From Reticulitermes lucifugus (taxonomy: Eukaryota; Arthropoda; Insecta; Blattodea; Rhinotermitidae), in assembly GCA_026260175.1 (NCBI GenBank), contig JAKCWW010000046.1:123807-187806 (forward strand): 64,000 nucleotides of DNA, read 5' to 3'. Position 1 is the stretch's first letter, and each line of letters starts with the position of its first letter. This document shows positions 22,301-33,670 of the stretch, piece by piece. A program made the translations under genes and the position numbers. Under the pieces are notes generated by a model. That model searched no databases and was not told where the DNA came from. It saw only the letters and a program-made list of their open reading frames with translations.

Positions 22301-24527
22301 CATGTACCTTTGATCATTTTATTGTTATTATATTATCTGCGCTCAGTTACGGCTAGTGTCTCTTCTCTTGACGTGTGAAACTGCAATTTTAGGTGATTTT
22401 CCAACATCCGCCATGCGGGCTACGTGTTTATAATGCATGGTATTCCAGCCGCTTTCCGTCGCCCTCTTTCTTTCAACTTTATATCAAGCACCCCCTTGTC
22501 TCTACCAATTTCGATTGAATCTTTTCTGTAATATGAGGAGAGACTGTTCTCCTCTCCAGGCACGATGCGATTAGCTTGGAGGTCGAAAACAGTTTCCTCA
22601 CTCTCGTATCTCTCAAACGTGAAAGTAGGGTTGGGAAACTGTGGCGTTGCTGTAATTCTCATGGAAACTTTTATGTCAGCGTTTTTCGTAACGTAGTTAC
22701 GTCAGATGTGATCTTGCAAGGAAAGTAAGTGTTCATTCCACGGATTTGTTTATTAATTTTATATAAATACACTTTCAGAACATCACACATAGAGGCTCTA
22801 TAAATGATGCGAGATGAATATAAGATTTCGCAGGAGGATATTTAGATAAGAGACCATTCGGAACAGATATGCATAGACGGGAAGAGAAGTGGATGTAAAA
22901 TAAATTCGTGGGAGGGTGTGGATTGGATCCGTCTGGCTGAGGACATGATCTAGCCACGAGCTCTTGTCAACACAGTAATAAATCTTCTGATTTTATAAAC
23001 GACATTTAATGTAATAATATGCTGAGCAATAATTACCTTCTCACGAAGGACTTTGCTTCACTGAATTAGTTGTCTGCATCTGTTGGTAAATATGTATTAA
23101 CTGTGATTTGCTATGCCGTCACATGTATATCTGTTTTGATAGAGTGTAGAAATGCGAGTTGCAACAACATATTCAGCAAGTATAATTTTGTTCGATTTCA
23201 AGGAATTAATAATAGGCTTGCTTTTTTTCGATGAAACACTAAATACATATTTAAGTAATTTCATGGTACATTGAAGACTTGATAGCGGCCAAGTCTGATT
23301 AATGCTACAGTCAGCAAAAAGGACTTCACGGCAGTCCTTTGTGTTTGGCAGCCACCCAGAAGGAACTTCACCGAACGTTACAGTCAGCACGAGGCTTCTT
23401 CACTGCCTTCTCTTTACACTTCCGGCTATTAATTTTCTAACTAAAACAGATTTCTTGGCTAATATAGACAGAGGTTAGAGATGAAGAAGCATGAAAATGT
23501 ATACGGGGATGAAATGGCTGAAGATAAAGTCCAATAATAGACGTTTAACATACTGAAGTATGACGCTAGGAAGATTTAGGAGGGATGGGAAGTTCTCGCA
23601 ACCCAAGAATATTTCATTAAATTATGAGTTGTATGAGGTCCAGCGACTTATTGACGCGATAGAAGGAAGGATTTAGCCATTATTATGTGTGTCGTGAAAA
23701 TATTCAACATTTTGTTTCATAAGTACTTCTTAGTGTGTATGACTTTTCATTTCAAACGTCATTTCCTTACGCAACAATCAATGTTTCCTGTAATCTGTGC
23801 GCTTGTGCACGCGCACACAGGCTATGAAATCAGCGCACGTAGGAAATTGAAATGCGCACAAAAAATTAAATTGCAAAAATATGATAATAATAAAAACAAC
23901 CAGGGTCCTTAATTTAAAAAATTAAAACTTTACAGATTGTATTGATATTTATTTGCATCGTTAATTATATAACGTAAGAATGAAACAATATGCATAGTCA
24001 TTTCCTGTTAATTTTTTGTTATCCTGTTTATTTTATGTTTTGTTAAAACATACAGTTACAATTTTAGTAGCCATGAGAATTATTATATTAACAAAAAATA
24101 ATTCCATGTTTATACTTTTACGTACACTCAATTTAGTGCCCACAGGTGTGCGTAACTGGAAAAAAATTTGACCAACTTAAAATTTTCGTTTATACAGGCC
24201 ATTAAAAATTAGGGAGGACATTGGCAGAAGCTCTTGTCGCATCACGGTTTTTCTTGTGCATCCAATTTTGCCTACCGCAGTATATGATTTTATATATCCA
24301 CTGTTTGAATTGTGTTCACACGGAAAGTCTACAGCACCCGCATCAAGAGATCCACATTTGATGAAACAGGGCAGAATTTTTATCCTGAATCGGTTTTGTA
24401 GGTTTCAGATTAGCAACGCGTGGTAGTACTTTTTTTGTTTTTGTTTGTCAAATTACTTTATAGGGGTGTTGTTATGTGTTTTCTGTGTTTAATGAAGGAA
24501 CAAGTAAGGGCATTGATGAGTTATGAG
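22301..24527. other. No recognisable feature
   Basis: AT-rich DNA with short frames only. Confidence 0.5.
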
Positions 24528-24580
24528 TATGTTCCATAAAGCAATCGGCACAATACACAAACCCTGTTATTCGTTTATAT

Positions 24581-24625
24581 ATCTTCTACATGTTTCGGTC
24601 GCGAACGATCAGCCTCAGGCAGAAT
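24581..24625 (-). ncRNA. Hammerhead-like motif, left arm of the inverted pair
   Basis: On the minus strand: CTGAGGC (final core A changed to C), a helix II region ending in CGACC, GAAAC at 24596-24592, and an intact GTA triplet. Helix I has four of five pairs. It is the inverted partner of 24971-25014; the flanks of both are homologous for about 110 bp. Confidence 0.5.
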
Positions 24626-24970
24626 ATAATACACTAACCGAAAACCACAGGGTTGTTACGTATTGTATACAATATGTTTAAACCATAGCGGGGTTCCCTT
24701 ATTAAATAGGCCCATAATTTAAACTCCCTGTTCTTCATTAAAGTATATAAAATACTTGCGGTAGTTAAGCTAATATTAATTAAAATATTTTAAAATATAT
24801 TAATAAATCCTGACTCAGCGTATGTAGCATTATTTTTGCGTATAATATTTATACAAACTTAGTATAAACGAGGATATTGAGTTATGCAAAATAGCAATAT
24901 CCTGGTATGGTTTGAACATTTTACACATTATATCTTGTCAGTCTTGTCACTCTGCTGGTGTAGTGGAATG

Positions 24971-25014
24971 TTCTCCCTGAGGACGGTTGTTCGCGACCGA
25001 AACATGCAGGAGAG
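24971..25014 (+). ncRNA. Hammerhead-like motif, right arm of an inverted pair
   Basis: Helix I TTCTCC (24971-24976) pairs with GGAGAG (25009-25014). The core is CTGAGGA (24977-24983) with one additional C (24984). Helix II GGTTG/CGACC closes a TTCG loop, and GAAAC lies at 24999-25003. The cleavage triplet reads GCA instead of GTA, a single transition that should abolish cleavage. Structure is kept while a catalytic base is lost, so this is a recently inactivated copy. Confidence 0.65.
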
Positions 25015-25090
25015 AAATAATTTAAAAGGAATGATATAACAGGGGTTGTGTACTGTGATATCTGTTTTGTGGAACATATCTAATGAAGTG

Positions 25091-25817
25091 TACGGTTAAA
25101 GATTAAACAATTTAAGGGTCGATTATTGTTAACTGTCGCTGCGGTTTCCCTACCTTCCTGTTTTCCATTAAGCTTTTGGTCTTACCAACCGCAGTGTTTC
25201 CGGGAACGCAACCGTTGTGGTTAGACAGAGATTTCAGTATGTCCTGAAATATAGAGCCTATACATAGGCCTGTGCCTTACCACGTCAATAAATCAGTTCG
25301 TGTATTATAAAATAGCACTATGAAGACAGAATTTGAATATTCAAGATTGAAGATTCTGGGATGTTAAGCAGTGTCGACTGGTAGTTACTGAAGTGTCGAG
25401 GGTTCCTAGTGCGTGCATCTTCAGGGTCGAATCTAAGAAGGGTGAACTCAGACTGCTTGACCCTGGGGATGAAGTTACCAATGTCCTTCGAAACGTTATT
25501 TCCCAATCGACATGGCGTAGCACCCTGGAATATCGAGGTGGGAACCTCAAATCACTACAAATATGTATTTGCTTATCAAGCATCCTTTGTGTATTGTCAA
25601 GTGTCATGCTGTCCAGAAACCTATAGCAGTGATGTTAATTACGTAGGACCTATAGTTCAGTTAGTAGGGGTTCTTTATGCTTCCTTTTAGGCATTTCCAA
25701 ATGCAGCATAACGATTCGACTGTGCAAATTATGTATAGATCTTATTAGTGGGAAGGAATGCTGCGCCATGTTTCGGCACAAGGAAATTATCTACACTCTG
25801 GAACGAAACAAAGAGGC
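25091..25817. other. No gene; weak hammerhead-like string at 25463
   Basis: CTGGGGA, additional T, GAAG/CTTC helix and GAAAC (25463-25494) follow the spacing of the ribozyme family, but helix I does not pair and the core has a changed base. Confidence 0.35.
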
Positions 25818-26098
25818 AGATGAGACCTGCGCTCTTCTGGGATATTACGCTGCTTCCTGTGGTAATTGTTTACCAACGTTTCGGGACAACGTATCTGTCC
25901 CATCTTCAAGGTGCCTTCGCATATAAAATCTACGTCATGGTGCCGGCTTTCTTTTCTCCTCGGACTCTTGACCCTTGAAGATGGGACAGATACGTTGTCC
26001 CGAAACGTCGGTAGACAATTACCACACGACGCTGCGTAATATCCCAGAAGAGCGCACGTCTCATCAACATCGCGGCGGAAGCCTGAAATCAAGGAAAG
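25818..26098. mobile_element. Palindromic repeat family, full copy
   Basis: The arms are inverted copies: GCGCTCTTCTGGGATATTAC (from 25830) faces its complement ending near 26059, and CGTTTCGGGACAACGTAT faces its complement at 25990-26006. The outer right end reads, as complement, GATTTCAGGCTTCCGCCGCG. Inside each arm is a hammerhead-like core with a changed first base: TTGAAGA (25975-25981), an additional T, helix II GGGAC/GTCCC, and GAAAC (26002-26006). Six members of this family were found in the window. Confidence 0.7.
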
Positions 26099-26699
26099 GG
26101 GCGGATCTGTAACGCATGCGCAATCACAGACGCGTAACATCTTTCAGGCTACTTAATGCCTCAGTCATATTACATGCTTTTCAGTTTATTACAGAAGGAC
26201 CTTATCATTAACGCTGTGTTTAAAGCCACGTTAATAATAAAATACTTTGTCCATTTTGCTGGTTTGCTTTCCCATGTCTGTTACGTGGATACGCATGGCC
26301 AACAAGCCTGCGGGCTTTGCCAATAGTACAAAAGCAGGTTGTTGTAATTACTGGCTTCTTGTCTGCTTCGTACCAGGAAATAGAGGTGTCACAAACATTA
26401 GCATTATCGAAATACATCGTGTTCTCTCTCCCTCTGTTCTCCCCATGGTTCAAATGCCTTTATGAATGACACTGGTGGCAGAAGGAGGCACGTTTTCAGA
26501 GCCCCTTCGTTTTGTAATATCTGACGCTAATGACAGATAACGTGATATTACATTGTATTCCTTCACCTCCAGATGTCCTGATTCTTAAAATGGTTGTATT
26601 ATTTAAAAAAAAAACTCATGAACGCGTAGAAAGTTTCTTCTATCCGTATTTCCGTATGTTTAATTTCCGAAAATTCTGAGACTTTTTGATATAGTTTGG

Positions 26700-26954
26700 C
26701 ATAGGCGTAACTTGGAGTGTGCAAACGGAGGCAAATTCCCCTCCAACATTTTTTCTACCTAAGAATAGTTTTTTGGCTACTGAATTGAGGAGGGGCAAAT
26801 AAAAATAGAGATAATTTTAAAGGATTATTTGGGTGTCTTAAAGACAGAAAAAATGAAAAATCTGGTTCTATGGGAAGTAGAATAGAGGCATCCTAATGCT
26901 CATGGTCGATTTTGCAATCCACCCCCCAATGCTGTTTGCCAAGTTACGTCTATA
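26700..26954. mobile_element. Non-autonomous DNA element, 255 bp
   Basis: Left end CATAGGCGTAACTTGG; complement of right end TATAGACGTAACTTGG, 14 of 16 matching. Flanks TAGTTTGG and AACTTTGG could be a decayed 8-bp target duplication. No open frame. Confidence 0.6.
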
Positions 26955-27846
26955 AACTTTGGTGTGGAAACCTATATTAAAAGCTGGAGGGACAATTTAA
27001 TTTTGTTTCCTGTAAATCCAATTTTAACTGGGCTTTATGCGACGCTAAAATCGAACATAGATTTTCTTAAGAATGAATAACAAGAAATGAAAGATAAATG
27101 AAACATTCACAATAATTTACTACAAAACATTGATATCTGACATACGTACGGCATCAAACTATGTGGGTGAGAACACATTTTATGTTCTTTTATGATGAAA
27201 AACAATTCTCTTTGGTACGCGGACTTAAAATTTCCGCCTTTCCAGGTGTGAAACCCATGTTTCACTTTTTCCATGAATGCCACATAAGTTCCTGGTAATA
27301 CAAACAGATAGAAAGGTATGGTTACGTGAAAGAAAATGACTTAAAATTAATTCTTTTATTACGCCTCTTCCCCATTTCAACCCATTAAGACCTTCTGTTG
27401 TACATCTGAAGAAATCTGTGATCACCAATTTTTGTAGATAACGCATGTTTAAAAATGAGCATCTCTTAACGAAAATTAGCAGGGAGAACTGATGAATCGG
27501 GACTGCGAATCATGTGGGAGTTGAGAGTGTACTGTTGTATAGTGTGTAAAATTTATTCTCATTTAAAAAATGCAAGTTTATTTTCATTTAAATAATGCCA
27601 TTATTTCAAATTGCTTGATTGTAAGATACGTTCATGTCTTGAATACAAACAAAAATGGAGGGTAACATTAAAATGTGTGTTCTAACTTTGTTTTGTCATT
27701 TTTGTGATCACTGGATGTGATTTAGTCAAAATTAGCTTATTCCGTGTCTGGGGTCGAAAAAGTTGAAACACTGTTTTTTAGTGTAATTGGTGAAAATGGA
27801 GATTATTAAGTTACATTTTATTTCCGAACCCTAGCTTCAAAAGCAG

Positions 27847-27891
27847 TTATTATTATTATTATTATTATTATTATCATCATCATCATCATCA
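27847..27891. repeat. ATT then ATC compound microsatellite
   Basis: A run of ATT units passes directly into ATC units. Confidence 0.9.
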
Positions 27892-28049
27892 TTTCTGTAC
27901 AGAATATTTACAATTATGAAATATAACGTATAACGTATAACGTATGAAGGAAAAGTTTGCTTCAATGAAACAGTGTTCCTTCTAGAAACATAAAAAATTG
28001 ACGTTTTTGTCCCAAAAGGAAGGACAATTTTTTTATTCATTGTAAACAT

Positions 28050-28445
28050 TACTATGGCAAAGCTCCTCGGTTGGCGCCTCCTAATGCATTTATTAATTGA
28101 GTGGTCTCTCTTACGACAGGTCCATAGCCTCTTCCAAAGCAAATTCTCCACATAGTGCAATTTAGTGCTTCCTCTTCCAATTTCCAGTATCTTCTCTTTT
28201 CCTTAAGGTCATCCAGTAGCTTCTTATGTCTTCTTCTTCGTCTTCCCGTCACTTCTATACTTCCCTCTACCTTTCCTTCAGTAACTTTTTTAGAAGGCAG
28301 TCCCTACGCAAGATGTGACCAATCCAGTTAGGCTTCGTTCTTTTTATTTTTTGTAGGATATTCCTCTCCTCCTTGATTCTTTGTAATACTTTTTGGTTTC
28401 TAGCACGGTCGGTCCAGCTGATCTTCTCCATCCTTCTCCAGGATC
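28050..28445 (-). mobile_element. Second LINE family: reverse transcriptase tail, copy 2
   Basis: Minus strand: RMEKISWTDRARNQKVLQ, IKEERNILQ, WIGHILRRDCLLKK, a frameshift, then VTGRRRRRHKKLLDDLKEKR, RYWKLEEEALN and FGRGYGPVVRETT. It is about 80 percent like the copy at 43950 by eye. It is 5'-truncated and frameshifted. Confidence 0.8.
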
Positions 28446-29919
28446 AAATTTTAAAATTTCCTAATATATAAGATGTTAAATTTCAAATGATGTTAAACGT
28501 TTGCGTAATTATATTTTACATGACTGAAAAAATGATGAGAAAAGACAACTTACACCGGATGCGTACAAGCCTAATGGCGCCAGTAGAAGTAATTGATTTA
28601 CACATAACAGAGGCATAATTTCCAAACTACGTGCTATTCAAATAAATTCCTACAGCCGTTGTGTGATCAACGTGATGATGAAAATGAAGTTTGGAATATG
28701 TAAGTTCTCCCAGATCTTTTATGGATTCAGTGCTTATAATACAATATTTATACAGTTTGTACTCAAAAGAGCAGGATAGTTTTAAGAAGGAACTAACAAT
28801 AATAAGAAAATAATAAATAATAGTAATAATTCAATTAATTTCTTTTGTTAATTTTAATGTGCTGACGCAACAGCCAAATAGAAAATTACAAGGGCAGCAC
28901 AGGAGTATGTTAAATAACTAACAACAAATATAACACATGAGAAATAATGAAACAATGAAAATAAGAGTATGAAATTTAACAAAACCTCAAGGAGAACAGA
29001 CCTTCCATTAAATATGCCACTATCCCTACTGATGGCATCAGCCGCCGAAGGTCACCTAGCGGAGTGACAGCTGCGACGTTTTGAGATTTCGAGTCGGCAA
29101 AGGAAGGCTGATGGTTTGAAAAGAATGGGGAATAATTAGAGCCATTTTAGGCATTAAGTTAAAAAGGCGCCTTTAGATAACTCCCGAACACTTAAGGTAT
29201 GAAATTTCAGGTTAAAGTAAACTAAAGTAAAATAAAATAAAATAAAGTAAAGTGAAGTGAAGTAAGGTGGCGTGAAGTGAAGTAAAGCAAAGCAGAGTAA
29301 GAGGAGGTGGAGGGAAGAGACAGAGAAGGAAACAAGAAGAGGCAAAGAGGAGAAGAGCATTTGTAGCGTCCACCTCTGTAGTGTGAGCAAGTGTCATTAC
29401 AAACGCACGTGTTTGCACAATTCGTACTTCCAATCCGCCCAGTTCCAAGTTCCTGGATAGAAAACATTTTTCATTTACGACAATACGGACAGAACGAGAA
29501 ATGACTAGTCTTCTTACGGAGGGGAAGGGGTGACGTAATATCCTCCCCTTTGCCGGCACCTCCTGAACACACTTCTGAGACACGTCACCAACGAGACAAA
29601 GTGGTGATTTCCGGTTTCAGTAAAGGGGGAAGCCCTCCCCGCACGTTGCGGCCCCGGATATAGGAATATGGCGTAAACTATCGACGTATAACAAGAAAGA
29701 AATACATGTATGTGAGTGGCTCGATGCTTGGGCGCTATAGCATCGCCATTATGAGCTTGTTTTTGTCTGCGAGGGCCGATAACGTGCCTGAAGCTTGAGA
29801 GATAATAGAATGAACAGCTACAACTTATTTTGCACAAGGAGCGGTGGTCGAGAGATGAGTGTAAGAGTGGTGTATAACTCCTTGCAATTGCTCTCATTTC
29901 GAGGCAAATTTCTTAATGC
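28446..29919. other. No gene; purine tract at 29215
   Basis: The 127-codon frame at 29514-29897 (minus) has no recognisable domain. Confidence 0.45.
29215..29350. repeat. Purine-rich low-complexity tract (AAAGT type)
   Basis: AAAGTAAAATAAAATAAAGT and GAAGTGAAGT units grade into GGAGG. Open frames opposite are artefacts. Confidence 0.75.
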
Positions 29920-30145
29920 ATGGAGTCATGGTAGCGTATTATGTATAGCAGCCATGCTGCGGCACGGATGATCTAGGATCGTGGTTGATTCCAGGCATGG
30001 GCAAGAGATTTTTCTCTATTTAGAAGCATCCAGACAGACTCTGGGGCCCACGTAGCGTCCTATTCACCTGTAGTGGGGACGCTTTTTCCGGGGGTAAATC
30101 TGCCGGAGAGTGAAGCTGAGCACATGCCTTCCTCTGTTGCTGTGT
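29920..30145 (+). mobile_element. tRNA-derived SINE, family 2
   Basis: Head GGAGTCATGGTAGCGTATTA, then a B-box-like CGTGGTTGATTCCAGG; body GAGATTTTTCTCTATTTAG, GACTCTGGGGCCCACGTAGC, CCGGGGGTAAATCTGCCGG, ending GCTGTGTTTAAG. Confidence 0.7.
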
Positions 30146-32489
30146 TTAAGAATGAGTGGAATTATAACTTTGTGTTCTCATATGACTTCATAACTACCTT
30201 ACATTTTCGTGGTGCTGCCATTCTGTTAAAACTGTCATTGTCTTCCTGCATCATATCTTGAAATTTAACGTTCAAAGCTTAATTTGAAACGTTTGTAAAA
30301 AGAAACTGCTAAGAAGCGTATCTGGGACGTGAGACAGAGATAGTAATAAAATCACGAAGGAATAGAATAGTGAAAAACTTCCCCAAATTGTATCAGGATG
30401 ACCGATGAAGAAGTTTACATGGGATGGGGAATGTAACGTCCATGGCAGATATGAGTAAAGGACACAGAATTCTGTATGCATTGCCCATATCTGGCAGCTT
30501 TTAGTTGGAAAAGCTGAAAGGAAGAATCACTTGGGAGACATAGTTGCAAATTCGAGAATACGACTTTTATTAAGGAGTCTTGAAGGAATATGTTTTCAGA
30601 GTATTAACTGAATTTATCTGGTTTCTCTTAGGGCCCAGTGGTCCGCGTGGTGAGCGTGATAGTGGGTGATAATTTGCCATGAAAAGTGGGGTATTACTTG
30701 ACTCTTAGCACGTTATCAGCTTTTTGAAAGACGCTGTTTTATCGATTTAGTTCAGTGGGTTACAGAATTACACCCTGTGAACTGTACTTTACGTAGCGTG
30801 ATTTCTTCAGTTACATTCCACTTGTACAGATTTTCCCTGCAGCCCACACTTGATATTATTACGTGAAAGTTGTCCAAGAAATTACTGCGATTCATTTCCT
30901 AAGTCATTATTCGTCGTCATCGCCATCTTGTTGTTTATCACAATAGTACGTACGTCGTGGCTTGCATTACGAAGGCACACGTTTGGTATTTCAGTGGGGA
31001 AATGGCTACATTGTCATTTTTCTTTAGTCATCCCGGTAAATTCTGCCCAAGACAATGCTTCGAACACTGACTTTCATTTAAAGTGCATACACAACTTTCA
31101 TTATAAAGACCAGTCAGCAGTGTATTTTCACTGTGTGGTCAAACACAGAGCATCTTAATGTGAGAGTCAGGGAAATATAGTCATATCTGGGTTTTAAACA
31201 GTTAAAATAGACCATCTGTGTCAATTTATCATCGATGGCTATTCTTTCAGACGCCATCCGGCGCCACATAACATGAACAGTTCATACAGCTCGATAAAAT
31301 AGCCAAATATGTGACTGTACTACTTGATAATTCTATGTATCAACCCCACTAGACTCGTAGTGAAACGTTGTGTTCTAAACAAATACACTCAGTGCTTGTA
31401 ATTTTATTCTGCTCAGGGCCTTGTGTAGTTGCCTACGCTGTAGGATATGCGACTGGCCCGGCAAACAGTTGCGCTCCGAAGTCCATTCACAGCAGTCATT
31501 ACCAGTTAATAACCATTTGCTATGTAGACTAGTGAAAACATTTGCAATTACGAAATGGGTTTCAGGGAATGCTTTCTCTTTTCGTGTATTTCAGTTTCAT
31601 TTAGTGCCTTTATTTTCACAACTTTTTTCTTTCCAATTGGAATTTTATTGGAATTGTTACAAAATTTGTGGACAAAGTTTGTATCATTATACCCACTTCA
31701 TCGAATGTCGCTATGTAATAAATAAGACTCCTGCTTCTTAAGTGCTAGATCGCGGGATAGGGTCTCGTTCTGTATGCAGGTTTGCTGATTGAGATATTTA
31801 TGGTTTTCTTTAGTTTCTCCAAAGAAATTCCAGAAGAATGCTTCAACTTAAGCCTCGACGCTTCGTTCCACATTGCTTCCGTTTCATTTTCACTAATTAT
31901 TTTAACATTCGACGCCTGAATTTATAGTTTGAGCTGCTGGCAGTGTCGTTACGTAAACCTCAAATAAATGAAATATAACCACAAAGTCTACCCATACTTA
32001 GGGTTTTGAAGTATTCTACGCGTAGACGTTAATTAAGTAAGGGAAGAGTGAACACCGAAAGATGTGGAAAGAAGAATTAGGGGAATTATTACGGTTTAAG
32101 GCTGAGAAAGGAAATGAGATGTTCAGAGGAGAGAGAACAAGAGAAAAAGAACAAAAGAACAAAGAGAAAGTAATGAAAAATAAGGAATAATGTGAGTAAG
32201 GCAGAAAGGTCGTAAGTAGATATGCAAAAGTACGGAAAGGAGGTTGGATAAAGAGAATGTACAGGGCAATTAAAAAATAAGTAGAAAAATTTGATATTTA
32301 ATGAACTGCGCAAATATATGTGAAAATAAATTCTTATGTAAAGCACATGTAAATTCTGTGTGTTTTTTAAATCCCTGTCGGAAATTAATTCCCCTTGTGC
32401 CCGTCAAGGGCCCACATGTTGTGAAAATGATTTTTTTCAGAGGGAAAGCATTTCTGCTTTTTTCCAATTTGCGAAAACAGATTTAGTGA
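30146..32489. other. No recognisable feature
   Basis: Frames of about 100 codons at 30850 and 31421 (plus) have no recognisable domain or signal. Confidence 0.5.
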
Positions 32490-33235
32490 GGGGCGTGCAA
32501 CGTAGGTTTAGTAAGTGCTACTGAAGGAATGTCAATTGGCACGTGGTGTAAGTAGTTCGGAAACAAAGCTTGTATCTGCAAGGGAAATTGTCCTGGTCGC
32601 CCGTGGTCGCTGCTGAAACGTAAAGTGGAAGGAAAACCTTGCAACGCAGCAGAGGTTATCGGAGTTGCATTTGCCCAAGCAACAGCATTGCGTTTTATCT
32701 GGACGCATTTACTCTTGAAAGCTTACAAGTTACGGTTGGTATAGGCCTTAGAATTTAAGGAGAAACTCAAAGGATACAAGTTGTTATGTGCGTTTTGAGA
32801 TAAACTGTAAGAGTGTGGCTTGGCAACATGTCTTGCTTTCAGTGACGAAGCCACATTACACATGAACGGCGAAGTCAAGCTCCATAACACTCGTGACTCT
32901 GAGGTTCCAAAAATCCTCACCTTCGTCGAAATGAACGAGACTTCCGAGAAGTGAATTCATGTGTGGCCATTTTATTTCACAATATTTATAACTCTTTACG
33001 TTTCACATAAATTCAGTCAACTGGAACATTACTTGGACAACTTAATTAACATGCTTATACCTTAATTTCACGAATATTCCGCTATTTCACCTTCCAGCAA
33101 AAGTGTGGATTCGTCACCATTATAAGCGAAGAAACATCTGAATAACCATTACCACGGCGATGGAGGAGACGTGATATTGAAGAAGTCGACGTTTGGCCCT
33201 TCTGCCTCACCTCCCCTGTTATTAAATGGCCTGAC
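32490..33235 (+). pseudogene. Tc1/mariner-superfamily transposase relic
   Basis: Translating all three forward frames gives, in order, the landmarks of an insect mariner-like transposase: VQRRFSK near 32495, ACICKGNCPGRPW near 32570-32605, a helix-turn-helix-like stretch ending LLLKAYKLRLV near 32735, FSDEATLHMNGEV near 32840-32880, YLDNLINMLIP near 33030-33065, and FQQKCG then LPRRWRRRD near 33095-33180. In the family, FSDEATFH holds the first catalytic Asp and FQQDGAPPH the second; here the second Asp is replaced. Stops and frameshifts occur throughout (for example TAG inside the WCK-FGNKA stretch, TAG after KLRLV, TGA after NETSEK), so the copy is dead. No terminal inverted repeats were found. 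The third catalytic residue is not visible. Confidence 0.8.
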
Positions 33236-33593
33236 AACAATTTAATCAATATGCCAAGCTGTGCAATGGAACATTGTTACTGACGCCAAATATTTAACTC
33301 TTATCTTGCGTAGCTCTCCAATTTAATTCAGTATTATAAACAAGGCTCATAGAAAAGCTCTGAAATCTTCACCATTTCCTTCATGATTCTAATGAACTGA
33401 GCTAATCACATACTATATAGAGGGCACGAAGTATTAAGGTTTCCTTCTGTTCATCTTGATGTAGATTACATACTTTCTGAACGTCAACTTTATTCAGATA
33501 GTTGGAAATATTTTAAAGAATTGCAAACTTAGAGGTACAAGACTATAGAAAACACACGATGACCCATAATCATCACATTTTTAGTGTGAATAC

Positions 33594-33670
33594 TAGCTCC
33601 GTGGAGCAGAGTCATTATTCAGAAGCTGCTAGTTACTCAGATATTGAAGAAATTTCCACATTATTTGTGG
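33594..33670 (-). mobile_element. Short LINE 3'-UTR fragment
   Basis: About 77 bp align with 7469-7543 at roughly 75-85 percent by eye, including TGGAGCAGAGTC, AGAAGCT and CTCAG-TATT-AAGAAATT. Nothing matches on either side. This would be a very short 5'-truncated 3' end. Confidence 0.5.

Larger units (their letters stand above)
24528..25090. mobile_element. Palindromic element with a hammerhead in each arm
   Basis: Inverted arms of about 110 bp (left to about 24638, right from about 24968) share the ribozyme, AACAGGGTTTGTGTA/AACAGGGGTTGTGTA, and TGGAACATA. The roughly 330-bp centre has no coding capacity. The 5' sides of the two ribozymes face the centre. This is compatible with a non-autonomous Penelope-type or retrozyme-type insertion in inverted-dimer form; ends are approximate. 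Confidence 0.55.

Noticed and set aside
25745-25790. Minus-strand TGCCGAAACATGG with a possible upstream TGTAGATAAT
   Set aside because: No CUGANGA at the correct spacing and no helix I.
29154-29583. Overlapping minus-strand frames rich in Leu, Phe, Thr and Ser
   Set aside because: Opposite a purine-rich AAAGT/GGAGG tract; no domain.
31340-31375. ACTAGACTCGTAGTGAAACG, a short stem ending at GAAACG
   Set aside because: No core box before the stem; probably chance.
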